A stretch of DNA of 64,000 nt from Cadophora sp. MPI-SDFR-AT-0126 (GCA_020747065.1 JAGMVK010000004.1:1240001-1304000); one strand, 5' to 3'; shown: positions 24,974 to 37,514, counted from the first letter of the stretch. The notes: generated by a model from the letters alone, not told the origin. A program made the numbers and translations.

Positions 24974-26336
24974 AGCGAGTTTGCTTCACAAAAATCTGTC
25001 ATCTTTCAAGCGTCTATCCACGTTTGTACCCCTCTTCCCTGAACACAGCATACCGTAAAGGAACCAAAATTTCATAAAACTTTGTCAAGCAAACCTCTTC
25101 TTCTTCTTATTCCTCTCTAATATTGTGATATGTGTGATCTTTCCTCTTCGCTAGACCTCAGTAATTACCAACTTGTTTCTGTTCTCAAATATTTCTTGTC
25201 TTTCTCCCCTCAAGCCTACTGACTGATACACTAAAAGCCGCCAAGGATGGTATCGAAAGCGTCTCCGTGTACACTTTCAAGTTTGGAGAAATGAATCCAG
25301 CATTCTCTATTTCATGATTCGGGCTTGGGAAGGAATTCCTTGCTGTAAAAGCGCCTGACCAGACTGCAATTTTCAGCATACACGAGTATCGTGGCAACTC
25401 AACACTGCCTACCACGGTCCTAGCGTAATTCAGGTCTTGAAATCCACCGCTGCACAAAAGTTCGATCATATACTTTCTTTCACATACACTGTATGTCAGG
25501 AGCGTGTATGTTCATCAGCTTCAGCTTTGACCCAAGTTGAATGTTCACAACGGCCCATGTTATCATTTTCCAGAAAGAGTAGAGGATATGTAATAGTAGT
25601 TATGGAGCTATGGTTTTTCTTGAACGACAAATCAAAAGCTTTTATATTTCGATACTGATGATAGTTCTAAGGCTATAAGTCTTTCAGTCTTGTCTTTTGG
25701 CATCACTCAACAACCCCTTAGCGAGCCCCTTTTCACTCTTCACCCCACTTACCCCGCCATTTCCTTGGCATGTAGCTTCAGGCACTTGACTCCTAAAATA
25801 CAAGACAGCAGCTCGCTCCCGTAGTGATATATTTAATACAGCGTGAATTGAACATTTATTATATTCACTTAAGCTAGAAATTTGAAATATTCGAAGATGA
25901 TGAAGACTAGTTTACACTGATATCAGATCTTAATTGATACATGGACTATTAGCTCACGATGAAGTAAAGATTGTCCTTAGATCCAGCAGGTATAATTCTA
26001 CATATTACATGTGTTAATGCCTAGTATATTGTTTCTTTATGTAGAAAAAAGAAGAAGACTTCGAAAGTATGATATTTGGATCAATTGAAGTAATGCCGAA
26101 ATTCAAGTAGACGCGGAGCTTTCAATGGGATGTGGTCTCGACGGGGAAACTTGTAGTAAGGTCGGAAATTCGATTACGTACAAACCAATAATGGCCAAAC
26201 ACTTTTGAATTCCTAAAGGCAAAACCGAAAAATGACCTTCGCTTGCTAACGTCACATCGCCGTACTTTCAAGTCCACCAGAGCACATGCCACAGCCGCCT
26301 CAAAATACTTCAATTCCGTGGTGGTTTAAAACCCTG
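24974..26336. other. Intergenic, no gene seen
   Basis: About 1.4 kb of AT-rich-looking sequence between the uncharacterised gene and the DUF6594 gene. Open frames are short and frameless with respect to splice signals. Confidence 0.6.
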
Positions 26337-27697
26337 TCAGGAGTCTTTGGCATTTCCAATAAAGACGACCAGTACGGCACAATATCTGGGAAGTGTGAGC
26401 ACGCCAAGATTTGAACAGAGGTCGAGACTTACGCAGCAGCAGAAGCAAGGAGTTCATGTCGCTTCACTCTCGTGAACTGGGATAAAACAACCGAAAAAGT
26501 GCAGGTAAACGTCAGCAATATTGCTACGCTGATTGTAGTGGTCGAATTCGTTTGCTTCTTCCGAGCCATGTACCATAAGAGATACACTGGACCAGCAAAG
26601 TGGGCCAGGATCATGGTGATAATGATGCCTGCTTTGAATCGTACAATACTCGGTCGGCTGTACAATGCAATTCCAGTCTCTACAGCATCCGACTTCTCTA
26701 CTAATGCCTGAAATATGAATTAGTGAGTCAACTGTTTCGAAAGGCTCATTGAGAATACTGAGTTAGAAAAGAAGAACTGCCGGCTTAGGTTAGCATGAAA
26801 GAGATACCTAGACATGTGAATGACTTACTTGCACGAGTCTCGTTGGTAAGGCTTGAAGCAGATACTCTACTGCGCCGTCAAGCCATGCAGAAGCTCTCCC
26901 GTTGAGCGTCAAAATATCCTCTTCATGGTATATATAGCATTCGGATTCACGGATAGGCCGACCCTTGTCGAAGAACGTCCTCATAGTTCTGTAGTCTCGA
27001 TCCCTGGGGCATGCGAATGCTGTCAAGTCCCGGGCCTTGATCAACAAATTTGCTAATTGGATCGATCAGCTGTTCGATTCTTGTCAAGGCAATTAAAAGT
27101 TAGTAAATGCATCCCCTGTAATGAACTCACAATATTCGTTGAACTTGGTCTCAATCCTGGTTAACAACTCCTTTCGTTCTCCAGCTTGGGCATCATCAAA
27201 CTCTCGTGACATCAATAAGAGAGGATTATTCGCCTTGTCAAATTTATCCATCTGATCAAGCTCTACTTCCAGGACTCGAAGCTCATCTTGTTTGTGCAGT
27301 AACAGGCGAGACTGCAAGTAGGTGAAGCGGCGATACAACATCAGGTCCTCATCGCTGATAAGGACGGTCGCCAGGCGGGGATATCCGACATGGTCTACTT
27401 CTACTATTTGCTGGTCAGTGCTTTATCCTACTGACACAATTTCAAGGTCGTATCAACATTTTCTGACAATTGAAGGCCTTCTTATGAATTCTTCGTTGTT
27501 ATTTTTGGGTGTTAGTCTTTGTCGCCAGACCTGCCAAATGGGAAGCTTCTCATTCGTGCTCTAGATGGCGGTCAGTCTCTCATTTCAAAACTATACTTAA
27601 GCTCTGTTACCTCGATAACGTCTCCATTAGTCTCGCTCACTTCTTTCCCAATTTCTCCACGTTCCATGGAGTCATCTTGGTCGACCGCTTTTTCCAT
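26337..27697 (-). CDS. DUF6594-family membrane protein
   Basis: Proposed exons: 27697-27611, 27560-27531, 27410-27131, 27052-26829, 26707-26433, 26385-26337, joined to 314 residues, the usual size of this fungal family. The last four exons are well supported: GYPRLATVLISDED, then YRRFTYLQSRLLL, then the ESECYIYHEEDIL block, and a C-terminal hairpin of membrane spans (about 220-300) ending VKRHELLASAAAYCAVLVVF. The first two exons, including a 30-nt micro-exon with donor GTCTGG, are tentative but keep the frame, and the first encodes a stretch like that of the paralogue at 32.3-33.8 kb. DUF6594 proteins are expanded in plant-associated and saprotrophic ascomycetes; their function is unknown. 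The broken neighbour copy points to local duplication. Confidence 0.85.
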
Positions 27698-29866
27698 GAT
27701 GCAAAAATTTGCACTTCTGTGGAACTCTTAGATGTGAGAACTTGAGAACCTACTATCATATATGCTTGATTGAACAAGTGGCTTAGAAGAAAATCTCAGG
27801 TCTCACAGCTGAAGCGAGTCCGCCTCACGAAGTCTCTCGGCTCTGATACGACATTGACCAGGGCAGTACGAGGCACCGCATAACCGCAAACATTGTATCG
27901 GACCACAGAATTACTCCAGTTCATGTAAGACCGGTAACTTGCATATTTCCGCTCAGATAATCGTTAGATGCGTAGCAGAATCATCACGAGCCGTTCGACT
28001 GCGCTGTTCCATGTTCACGGAAGGACAATCTGCCTTATCACTTGAGATTATTGCAATTACTAATACCATAACCAAACCTTCACAGGTGATCATATTCTTC
28101 GCTTATCCTGAGAACTTCCTACACGTCACGTTTCAGCGTGTGCTCCGAAAATCCCGTTCACCCCGCTGCCAATTACTGTTAGCCACCACCTTCCTTAATA
28201 ACGAGAAGACCTTTGAAACTGTATTACAATTTACTATCTTATTGAGAGCCAAATGCAATATTACTATCTTCAGATTTCATATAAGTACAATATACCAATA
28301 CATAATGATTACCTTGTGATCTGCGATTATGATATGATACCTATAACCCAAATAACGTAGGATATATATTGATCCTAAGGCACTAAAATCAAGCTATCTT
28401 GATCGTAAGGCGATTTTATAAGCCCTTTTGGTCCCTCAAGTGAGTCGAAATAGATGGTATTTACCCCATTTTCACTACAATTCCATTGAAGTATGGTCCG
28501 AATAAGGCTTTTCAAGACACGTGAGCTGTGTTTCCGCTCTGGCTCAAATTGTTTGCGTTAAATACCCTTTTTGAGACCTTAATCTTTTCTCGAATCTAAG
28601 TTGACACCAAGTTCTGGAATAGATTTTCACAAAGTCTCGAAACAGAATACAGATCGAGACTTGATGTCATGGGCTTTCATAACTGACTATCGGAATGACG
28701 ACTACAGGGACAGAACTACTCAGTTTCCACGGAATCTATCATTTTCGTGAGACAACAGCATCGGAGAAAGTTTTTAGTTTAGAATTGCGGTCATGCTGAA
28801 TACAGACTACCCAGCATGGGATAGAACCGAGAGCAAACTTAATACATCCTTCGCTATCTTCTCCCTGGTAAAAGGCATCGCAGATACTGAGTCATGCGTC
28901 TTCTGTCAAGAGTCGCTAGAAAGGCAAACATGAAAATTCCATATTAAAATAAAATCAAGGCTTTTCAAGTCTTTCAATCGATGTTGACAAACCAATCGGA
29001 GAAGCTTTCCGTAAGTCCCGCTTCCTGCAAAGGACTCGGTTATCATGTTGACTTGGCTATTATTGGTGCGTGGCAAACAAAGAACCACAAATTTATGGCA
29101 TCGTGTAAAGCTGGATATTGGGAGCGAGAAGAATCACCACGTTGAAACAGATCAGAAGAATAATGGTGTCTTTCGTCCTGGTAGCATTTTAAATGTCTGA
29201 TCATTGGTAGCCAAATGTGTGCGGAATTTGCTATGTGACATTGAGAAATACAGTGATTTCAGTCGACAGTCCTAAGCTGTCAGTGAAGCTGCATAGTCGT
29301 AGATTCCAGAAATTACGTCTGGTCCCAAAGATTATTTCGTTCTGACCAAGGTATTTCAGGTCTAATACCAGCTGAAACGTATTTGCGTCGTAATATACAC
29401 AGAGAATATCAGTGATTGAAAGCTGGCTGTCAGTCATTCGTAAACAGGTTTTTATCAGACGTGTCTCTGAATCGATTCCACCTTTCCCTCATAGAAACAC
29501 CTTCACAAGGGAAGCTCTGACAGGCAGTTCATTCAATATGACTAATATGGAATAGAAAATTCAAGATGATGCTACCCTCCTGCCAGCTAGTCGTTGTCTA
29601 CACCGTGTTTTTCCTAGTTATTGCGATTAATTGTATCGAAGTGCTCATAGCTAGCTTCTCAAACCTGACTCCTCTCTTTCAACATGATGAGAATAAAAAG
29701 ACCCATCATTCTTGCTTTGGCTAGTCTTTGATCCTCATTGTCCAATTTCAGACTCAAGCATTCGAACAACTGCTGCCACCAAGAATACCACATCAAGGAC
29801 TGCAGCCCCGAATAGACCCCAAAGCAACCAGTCTTGGAGAGAAATTGCAACTACGATCAAAGCCAA
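27698..29866. other. AT-rich-looking intergenic region
   Basis: 2.2 kb with only short, poor open frames (the longest, 27939-28319, has no recognisable features). Nothing resembling transposon ends or terminal repeats was seen. Confidence 0.55.
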
Positions 29867-30241
29867 ATGGGTTCAACAAGCGCCAAGAATACAGCTGTCC
29901 AAGCTAGTCAGCGTGCAGAAGACAGTGGAAAGAAGACTGAACAGATCTCAGGAGGCAGCAGTAAGAGCATCCAGCCAGGCCTCTTAGTTTTTCAATGTTC
30001 GCTAACACAGAGACAGCAGCCTCTAAGGCCACCCAAGTCTTCATTAGTGATAAAAATGTAAAGGTTAGCGCAGTAAGTGGCAATTTAAAAATTTCCAGAT
30101 CCAGATCTAATCAGCTTCAAGGTCTCAGACTCAAACACCGCCTTCGGGCCGGAGAATAATTTCGTTTTCGTCAGGAATGCTGCCGACGCTAATTCTGGAA
30201 ATGCAAAAAAACAGTCTGGCGAATCAGAAGGCAAATCCTAG
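29867..30241 (+). CDS. Small uncharacterised three-exon protein (90 aa)
   Basis: Not visible as one open frame. Exons 29867-29960, 30011-30046 and 30099-30241 join in frame to 90 residues. Intron 1 has donor GTAAGA and acceptor CTAACACAG (50 nt). Intron 2 is 52 nt, with donor GTGATA and acceptor TTTCCAG. The product starts MGSTSAKNTAVQASQR, is hydrophilic in its first half, has a middle block PDPDLISFKVSDSNTAFG then NNFVFVRNAADAN, and ends with a Lys/Ser/Glu tail and a TAG stop. No family is recognised; there is no signal peptide or membrane span. The uniform, protein-like character across three frames and the good first intron argue for a real gene. The second intron could be placed differently. 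Confidence 0.45.
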
Positions 30242-31538
30242 GTTAAGATGGGCAATAGAGTAACATTCAGTTTGGCGAAATCGAGATTGAGAAGTAAAAA
30301 AAAAGCAGTAGAGATAGCGGAGAGAATCAATGGTCTTTGGAGTCTTTCACATGGAATTAGATAGAAATTGAGCTTGCATGGTTTCCCATGAACGCGGTGA
30401 GAGGTCGTCTTCAACCATACAATTATAGTTGTGACCAACTATTTATATGCTTTAGGATGTGCACAGTCGTATAGTATAGTTTAGGGATATGTGGATACGG
30501 TAGTCGCTGTCCTCATCTGAAGGTAATAAAAGCAATGGTGACAGAGGCGGACACTCTTAGAACAACATCAATTCCACAACGCCACATAACCATGTCAGTA
30601 GATGTTGAGTTAGACTCAATCAGCCTGTGGATCATAGACTGGAGATATGCTATGTGTGCGAGCACTCCATGCCGGAGCATGCATATTGACCCCTTTGTGT
30701 GTTCGTCTCTTAAGCGAGAATACATGCCAAGAGTTTTGACCAGCTCGTATCATACGGGTATCGCAGAGAAGGCTGTCGAACACAATGTTTGGGAAATCAA
30801 CTGTTTTCATTTCTTTACTGTAGTGATTCGAGAGTTATGATCCCGGAGGCAGTATCTGCAAACGCGCCACAAATCTTATGCGGCTTAGGATTAGGTGCAC
30901 AGTCGAGGTTTTCAGTGAGGAATCTAACTTAGTCTAGTGGCCTTCTTCCTTGACCTAGATTCTGGTGAGACCTGTACAGCGATGTATTACATTGAAAGAC
31001 TTTGACGTGAATCTTCTAGGTGGAGCTGCACCTAGGGCCTAGCAATCTTTACTGTAGCAAGCACTGTCAGGACGAAGCAAGAAATGATACCATAGAATCA
31101 GTCATTCTTAGAATTCTAGCTAGAAGAGACAAGAACTTGCGCAAATCGAGACTAAGAAAAAAAAAATGAACAACGAGGTTCGTCTCGTATTCTACTATGA
31201 TTCTCTTTCACGTTATGCTTTGGGTGCAGATTCTGACGGAAGCATTGCTCACGGCGAGATTAGTTGTTTTGATTTCGTGACTTCTCAAGTGTTCTACTAG
31301 TGGAAAGAGTCAACTTGAGCTTGTTTCCACAATTTACTTTGAGATGTGAACTCCTGATATATAGGCAGCTTGGGAACTTCTTCTCAAGATTTATTCTCCA
31401 TCCAGAGAAACCATCTTCAAAACCACCACGAGATCTCTCAACATATCGCCGTATCGAGAACACCACAAAACGATCAACGTCCCATCAACACAGACCTCGA
31501 GCCTTAAACCAGCAAAGCTCCTTCCCTCTTCAATCAGA
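30242..31538. other. Intergenic, no gene seen
   Basis: 1.3 kb with short open frames only; 30535-30840 (+) reads 101 codons without any recognisable feature. Confidence 0.5.
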
Positions 31539-31979
31539 ATGTCAAACGCAATTCCAGCTGGATCCGGATCAGTCGGAGCATTCAAAGCACGCCCAGCAGA
31601 TAACCCACCCGTATTGCTCTTATGTACAAGTCTGTCTAGTCAATACTACTGTCTGGCTCGATACTGGCGAGGAAGTCAAGAAGAAACTCTACATTGCTGG
31701 ACCGCCACTGGATGATTCAAGCAATGGCAAGACAACAAAGCCATGAAATGCTCGTTCCATTTGAAGACTGACAATAGAACTGACAATGAGGCTGACAAGA
31801 AGACTAACAAAAAGGCCAACAAGAAGGCTAACAAGAAGGATGACAAGAAGGCTAACAAGAAGGATGACAAGAAGGCTGACGAAAGCCCTCTTATGGACCC
31901 CCCAACAACCTATTACGAGAACGGAACATGGTTCAAGGAGGGTGATGGCGAAAGAGAGCTTTCGTTGACTTCGAATTGA
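31539..31979 (+). other. Possible small gene with Lys-rich tandem repeat
   Basis: Two protein-like readings adjoin here. From the ATG at 31539 the frame starts MSNAIPAGSGSVGAFKARPA and could splice over about 60 nt (donor GTATTG, acceptor GGCGAG) into EVKKKLYIAGPPLDDSSNGK, ending at a TGA at 31744-31746. An overlapping ATG at 31743 opens a 78-codon frame with 12-nt repeats coding NKKA/DDKK units, then DESPLMDPPTTYYENGTW and a TAA/TGA-type end near 31979. Whether they are one gene with another intron, two small genes or chance cannot be settled from the sequence. Confidence 0.3.
31791..31880. repeat. Imperfect 12-nt tandem repeats
   Basis: About seven imperfect copies of a 12-nt unit (GCTAACAAGAAG / GATGACAAGAAG), which in one frame code for alternating ANKK and DDKK. 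Copy-number change in such a unit would preserve the frame. Confidence 0.8.
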
Positions 31980-32343
31980 CTTTGCTAGGCTGTTTAGCGA
32001 GGAGGTTGATAAGCCGGGGTGATGGATGGACAGCGCGGAACAGATGGGCGGCCGGTGACGGAATACATGGATTGGTCATAGAATGAATAAATTTTGCGCT
32101 GTGTATTTGACTTGCATCATGTCTGTGACGACTAATGATATTGCAATTTGGCACAACATTGGAATCATGGTTTCAACCTGCAGTTCTTCAACATGATTTT
32201 AAGCCAAAACGGCCTCGGTTGACAGGCCTGCAAATTTACTTTATCAAGTTGTTCACATAAAGAACGAAAGATCACTTTCCATATGCATCATACTACAGAT
32301 ATTCCATCTATATTCTCTCCAATACATATCTCAGGGTACACGA

Positions 32344-33785
32344 TCACGAAGAATGCGTCGCTTTCTGTGGAGAAAGCTGCTTTACATTCCCAATAAACAC
32401 CACCAATACAGCACAATATCTACACCCTCATCAGTCAGCAAAGCCAGAAACACTAATATGAAACTCACGCAGCAGAAGAAGCCAAAATCTCATGTCTCTT
32501 CGCCCTCGTAAAAGCCGACAGGGCCCCCGCGAACGCAACCGTAAACACCGCTAGAATCCCAATGATCAACGAACTCGGCGGGGCTTTCTCCTCTGCGCTG
32601 GCGGTCAATTGCCAGAGGAACGGGGAGGACGAGGAGAGCGACGATGACGACGAGGTTGATGGTTGAGTCGAGGAGCTCGATTCGGGTGCGTTCGTAGAGG
32701 ATTAGGTCGCGTGTTTTGGAGTCGGCTTTGGCGCGGAGGTCCTGTGAGGAGGTAAGGCGGGCAAGGAGTGGTGGAAGGGGGAGAGGAGAGGTGGGGGAGA
32801 CTTACTGGAGTGGCGAATATGTACTTGGGATAAGCAAGCTCCGTCAGCTATCAAGAATCCAATATGAGAGATGAGGGAGGGGAGGTAATTGATTACCTGA
32901 TGAACCTAGAGTTCATCATCTGCAGAATCTTCTCCACAGAAGTATCAAGCCAAGCTTTCTCCCGCCCAGGCTTCAAAGCAATGATGTCTTCATGTCTGTA
33001 AATATAGCTTTCGGAATTGCTAAGTGGCAGTACGCTATCGAAGTAGCTTTTCACACTTCTAAAGTCTCGAGCGGGAGGCCGATTGAAACTCGCTAGGTCT
33101 CTTGCGATGATGAGGAGGCTCGCTAAATGTATCAACACTGCCGGTTATTCACACATTGACTGATGGTAGAAAAACGAGAAGAGAGCTAAGCGCACCGTAG
33201 TCTTTGAATTTCACATCAATCTCCTCCAGTAACATCTTCCTCCTCGACCCATACGCATCGTCTTTCTCTCTCGACCGCAGCAAGCTCCCATCTCGCTTCG
33301 TATCCAATTTATCCATCCGATCTAGTCTTGCTTCCAACTCTCTCAATTCGTCTTGTTTGTAAAGCAGCAGTCTTCCCTGTAGAAAGCCAAAGCGGCGGTA
33401 GAGCATGAAGTTTTCGTTGCTGTCGAGGAATGCTGCTAGGTGAGGGTAGCCGTCGGGACAATCGCTCACTCCGAGGGTTCAGCTGCTGAAAGATTTCCAA
33501 CTCGAGCGGACAAGATAGTGTGAATCGCAAGTACCTACATGATCAAATGATGTTCCCTCGTACTTGCATAGGAGAATACCATCGAAAGATGGTCATACTC
33601 ATTTCCCGCAATCTTCGCAGCATCCGAGCTGGATAGGACTCGATAGGTTCAGTTGCGATGCCAAATGCCGTGGCATTCAAGGATCTCAGACTTCGACGCT
33701 CCACAATCTCGATTTTCTCAGCTGGCGTTTCCAATCTCAACTCTCCCCTTTCTATGATGTCGTCATCGTTGAGTGCTGTTGCCAT
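32344..33785 (-). pseudogene. Frame-broken DUF6594 paralogue
   Basis: Clearly a relative of the gene at 26.3-27.7 kb: ALNDDDIIERGE in the first exon, then GYPHLAAFLDS with YRRFGFLQGRLLL (near 33460-33197), then ESYIYRHEDIIAL (33122-32904), a short YIFATP exon, a TM-rich exon and the final exon AYCAVLVVFIGN, stop at 32344. The frame is broken in at least two places. At the junction after FIR (32904) to YIFATP (about 32843) the GT-AG splice is one nt out of frame and leads to a stop. In the first membrane span near 32613-32630 the frame moves by one between ALLVLPVPL and LWQLTAS. A third mismatch lies before GYP (near 33465-33490). Splice consensus elsewhere is intact, so decay is recent, or the assembly has indels. 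DUF6594 function is unknown. Confidence 0.75.
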
Positions 33786-34653
33786 TATTGACATTGCTGA
33801 AACAGGTCTTTGATATTCCACGGTAATTGGGACATTCAGCACCAAGAAAAGTTACATTTTATCGCACTTTCTGTGAACTAGCACAGCCTTGCAAGTCTGC
33901 CCAACGGCAATAAACAGCTGTGGTGGGACGTGGGAAGCGCATGCTTGCGTTCGAGGCTTCTGTTGTGTTCGGGAATGCTACATAGTGCGAGTTCTTGCAC
34001 TCGAGCATAGCATAGGCCGCGCGCACGAACGGGCTGGGGTATCACCACAGGTCGATGGAAGCCTCATATTATGAACACGCAACTTGCAGCTCATGTAGGA
34101 CTGATTTGATGAACGAGAACGATGGTTGGATAAGCGAGGACTGGGGAGAGGATGGGTGCGGTGGAGAGATAGGCTGAGAGCAATAGAGTGAGCAGGCGTC
34201 TACATTAAGGAGCTGGTCGAGCAGTAGATGACCTGAGGACCTGGGACTTTACAGTAGTAAGACTGACCAGCGACAAGAAAAGAGAGCCAATCAAAGAGCG
34301 GGATTTGCTTACCGGATCACTGTATCAGGATGGCTGGGCGCTCTGGGCCAGACTGTACACCCATTGTGAAGGGTTTGCATGGATCTCAACGATGGAACAG
34401 TGGCATTGAAGTCTTCCAAGATCTTCCGTTATAAGATAGAGATCCGTTGAGCGCCTGAGGAGGTTACGAAGCATCAGTGCAGTCTCTGGACCGTTTATTG
34501 CTTTTAGTATCACTGCCGATGCATCTAATCCCTCCATCTATGCCTGCTCCCTCGCAAGCCGCGCCAGCCTGTATTACTGTATTTCACCATATAAACCTCA
34601 TTTTGACCACCAAAAGGTATCTCGCATATATCCCTCTCAACACATCTCCACGC
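33786..34653. other. Intergenic, no gene seen
   Basis: About 870 bp between the broken DUF6594 copy and the 3' end of the cytochrome b5 reductase gene. No supported feature. Confidence 0.55.
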
Positions 34654-35800
34654 CTAGAACGCAAAGACCTGATCCTCCAACTTGGCTACTGGACGCGCCT
34701 TTGCAAATCCCAGACCTTCTGCATTCTTCTTCATGGCGCTAATCATTGGTGGGGGACCGCAGAGGAGGAGTTTGACGTCGGAAGCGGGCTTTGGGAGCCA
34801 TTTCTATCCACAGTTAGCTCCATTACCACCCTTTGAAGACTATGAAACATCCAAGGAGAAAGGCAAGACGAAACAAGATCGGGGCACATACAGTCATCAT
34901 TTCAGGAGTGACGAAACCAACTCCACCATCCCACTTCTCAGGCGGGTTATTCAACACATAATAAACATTGAAGTTCTCATCCTTGGCCGCCAAATGATCC
35001 AGATCCTCCTTAAGCAGAATATCCTCTTGATTCACATTCGCAAAGATCAGATCAATCTTCGTGACATCACCAGTGGGACGTCCACGGATGACAGCGCGGA
35101 TGATCTGCAGCATGGGTGTAATGCCCGTTCCTCCTGCGATCATGCCAAACGCACGAACCATGTTCGGTGTGTAGACCATGGCGCCCTTTGGACCGCGCAC
35201 CTTGATTGTCTGTCCTGTGACGAGAGACGCCATGTACTTGGAGATGTTGCCTGTTGGGTAGGACTTAATGAGGAGGTCGAAGAAACCGGGTTGGTGATCC
35301 CCGGAGATGGGAGTGTAGGATCGTACGATTTCCTTCGAGGTGCCATCTGCTTGCTTGATATCCGCGGATATGGAAATGTGTTGGCCGATGGGGAGGCCGA
35401 GAATGGATGTTTCGGTGGGGAGCTTGAATCGGTAGCTGTGTTTTTCTGTTAGCTGTGTATTTTGTGTTGTCTGGGAGGTGGGGTAGCTAGCTGGACGTAC
35501 ATGGCGACATTGTGCGAGATGATGGTCTTCTCTGTCAATTCGAAGTCCTGGAACTCAGTTGGCCTCAAGACGGGTTTGGCTCCTGTAAAATTTGTCAGAA
35601 TTGGCATGGCAGATGTTGTGTGAGTCTGCGAGGGAAATGCAAGACCTACTTGTGCTGTATAATTTCCAACCCGACAGAAGAGCAGCGAGGAGACACGCCC
35701 AGGGCACCCACTCCTGCTTCACAATCAAGGTTCCAACTACCAGCAAGCCAGAGGGTATAATTATCCCATTGACGTTCTGCTTCGAGAAGAATTCCGCCAT
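34654..35800 (-). CDS. cbr1: NADH-cytochrome b5 reductase
   Basis: Exons 35800-35650, 35582-35501, 35435-34892, 34803-34654 give 308 residues, the usual fungal Cbr1 length. The flavoprotein passes electrons from NADH to cytochrome b5 for fatty-acid desaturation, sterol synthesis and tRNA (diphthamide) chemistry, at the ER or outer mitochondrial membrane. An N-terminal membrane anchor (about 13-45, [16 protein letters not shown] and the following hydrophobic run) precedes the FAD domain with GQHI (95-98) and the FAD motif RSYTPIS (116-122). The NADH domain has GGTGITP (179-185) and CGPPPM (274-279), and the protein ends VFAF. The last intron is read through as LFRLAFLL if not spliced. It is divergent from the DUF3605 gene over 784 bp. 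Confidence 0.96.
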
Positions 35801-36584
35801 GTTGACTTTCGGGGATAGTCTCGATTGTGGTGAGATATTTTGTTGGGGCGCGGTCGTCGTGATCAGTGAAGTCGCAGAAACAGTGAGGGGTCGGACAGAG
35901 ACTGATCGGTATATTGATCAGTCGTCCTCGTCGTCGCGGAAGGATCTCGGCAGTCAATGGGTGGTGAGAGGAGAGAAGAGTATAATCCGGGGACGACGAG
36001 AATGGTGGCTGCTGCTCCGGTAAAGCAATCGGCTGGCAGAAAGTTTCCTAAAAACGCTCGGTTATCCTGACCGGGGTAGTTTCGGCATCAACCTCAACTT
36101 CAACCCCAGATCTCAATGTATAGTCAGAATCACGACACAATCTCAGAAATTCTCCATAACTCACGATTAAGGATTTGAAGAATTTCTTGAGTGACTAGCA
36201 ATTGCTTCTGAACTTCGAACACGATCGAGTCTTTGTGGATTTTCGCGGGGTTGAGAAGTAAGTTTTGCCTCGAGTAGCTTGGAGAATCCGAACTCGGAAC
36301 AGACAGATATCAAAAGTGAAATTGCTAGATACTGAAACGACAGATTTTATTTCATATCTTGAGAAGACAGCTTGGCTTATATACTTCCCCCAACCCCGCG
36401 TCTTTCTCAAAGCATTGCCTCGCCAAATCTCCAGATCCGGCAATTCTTTCCCTGACAGGGATATCCATCAGATTAGATTAGATCCTCCACGTCTTTTGAC
36501 ATCAACAAGCTTCGCTAGTGAGAAGCTGACAACGTGGAAGTTGTGTTGTGTCACAGCCAACATCCACACATCAAGACCAAAACG
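35801..36584. promoter_or_regulatory. Divergent promoter region cbr1 / DUF3605 gene
   Basis: 784 bp between two start codons facing away from each other, with no supported coding content. It must carry both promoters; no individual site could be assigned with confidence. Confidence 0.55.
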
Positions 36585-37514
36585 ATGGGGGACAACACCC
36601 AGAACCTAGAGAACAATGATGGGACGGTGATAGAGGAAGATCATCCATTTCCGTTGACGGAGGTTGATAAGTGGGTGTTGTCGCAGACGGATGAGGAGTT
36701 TCATTTGCATGATTGGGAGGAGTTGAAGGGAATTATTGGTGAGTGGAATCCTGATACTACTTTTTATCCTGACCATGTACTCTTGTTTTGCGTAAACGTT
36801 GGTACATTTTGTGTGATATTGAAACGATTATTCTGCTTTGAGCATCTGGGAATTGCTTCAATTTTGCGCCCGTTTCGGAGACAAGTCCACGTGACGAGTC
36901 ACAACACACTTTGAGCTCCTTTCTTGCCTACCAAAAGCTGCCTATATACTTTCTACTTTGTCCAATTAGTCTAACCTTTCCAAGCAACAAACAAACTCGA
37001 AACCCTCAAACGCAAGCCCTCCGACTTACGGCGCTACATGGCCTGGACAAGCGCAACCAAAGCCCAATACGGCTCCATGACAGCCTACATCCTACAGCAC
37101 CGCCTTCCTCAATCCTGGGGCAGACCACCATTCACACCCACCTCACTCATACCCTTCGCCTCATCATCCGACTACAAAATCCTGCTCAACGACTGGCCAT
37201 ACGGTCTCACTCCCGACATCACGCATATCGTTGTCTGGAGCAAGACACCTATTGCTGTCGATGAGAAGAATGGAGATGTTACGGAGGAGAGTAGGCGGAT
37301 CATTGAGGAGTTTGTGGGGAGGACTTTTGGGGAGAGGATGGGCGGTGGGGAGAAGGGTAGGGAGAGAGTTGTGTGGTTTAAGAATTGGGTTAGTTTGCAG
37401 AGTGTGAGGGCGTTGGAACATGTGCATGTTCTTGTGAGAGGGGCGTCGAAGGATGACTTGGACTTTTGGACAGGAGAGGGCGAGAGGAAGGAGGAGATTG
37501 CTGGCGTTGATTGA
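36585..37514 (+). CDS. DUF3605 (N-acetylglucosamine-induced protein 1-like)
   Basis: Two exons, 36585-36738 and 36985-37514, joined to 227 residues. The 246-nt intron has donor GTGAGT and acceptor CCAAG. It is long for this genome but keeps the frame and joins ELKGIIA to TNKLETLKRKPSDL, a typical DUF3605 transition. The family signature is seen in HPFPLTEVDKWVLSQTDEEF, YGLTPDITHIVVWSK and the late block SVRALEHVHVLVR. Candida Gig1 of this family is induced by N-acetylglucosamine; the molecular function is not established, although the conserved His/Asp/Trp residues hint at an enzyme. The start chosen is the ATG before GDNTQN; 17 in-frame codons upstream are unlikely to be used. No targeting signal is seen. 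Confidence 0.88.

Noticed and set aside
25000..34600. A transposon or mutated-repeat island in the gene-poor block
   Set aside because: No terminal repeats, reverse transcriptase, transposase or target-site duplication could be seen; composition was not measured.
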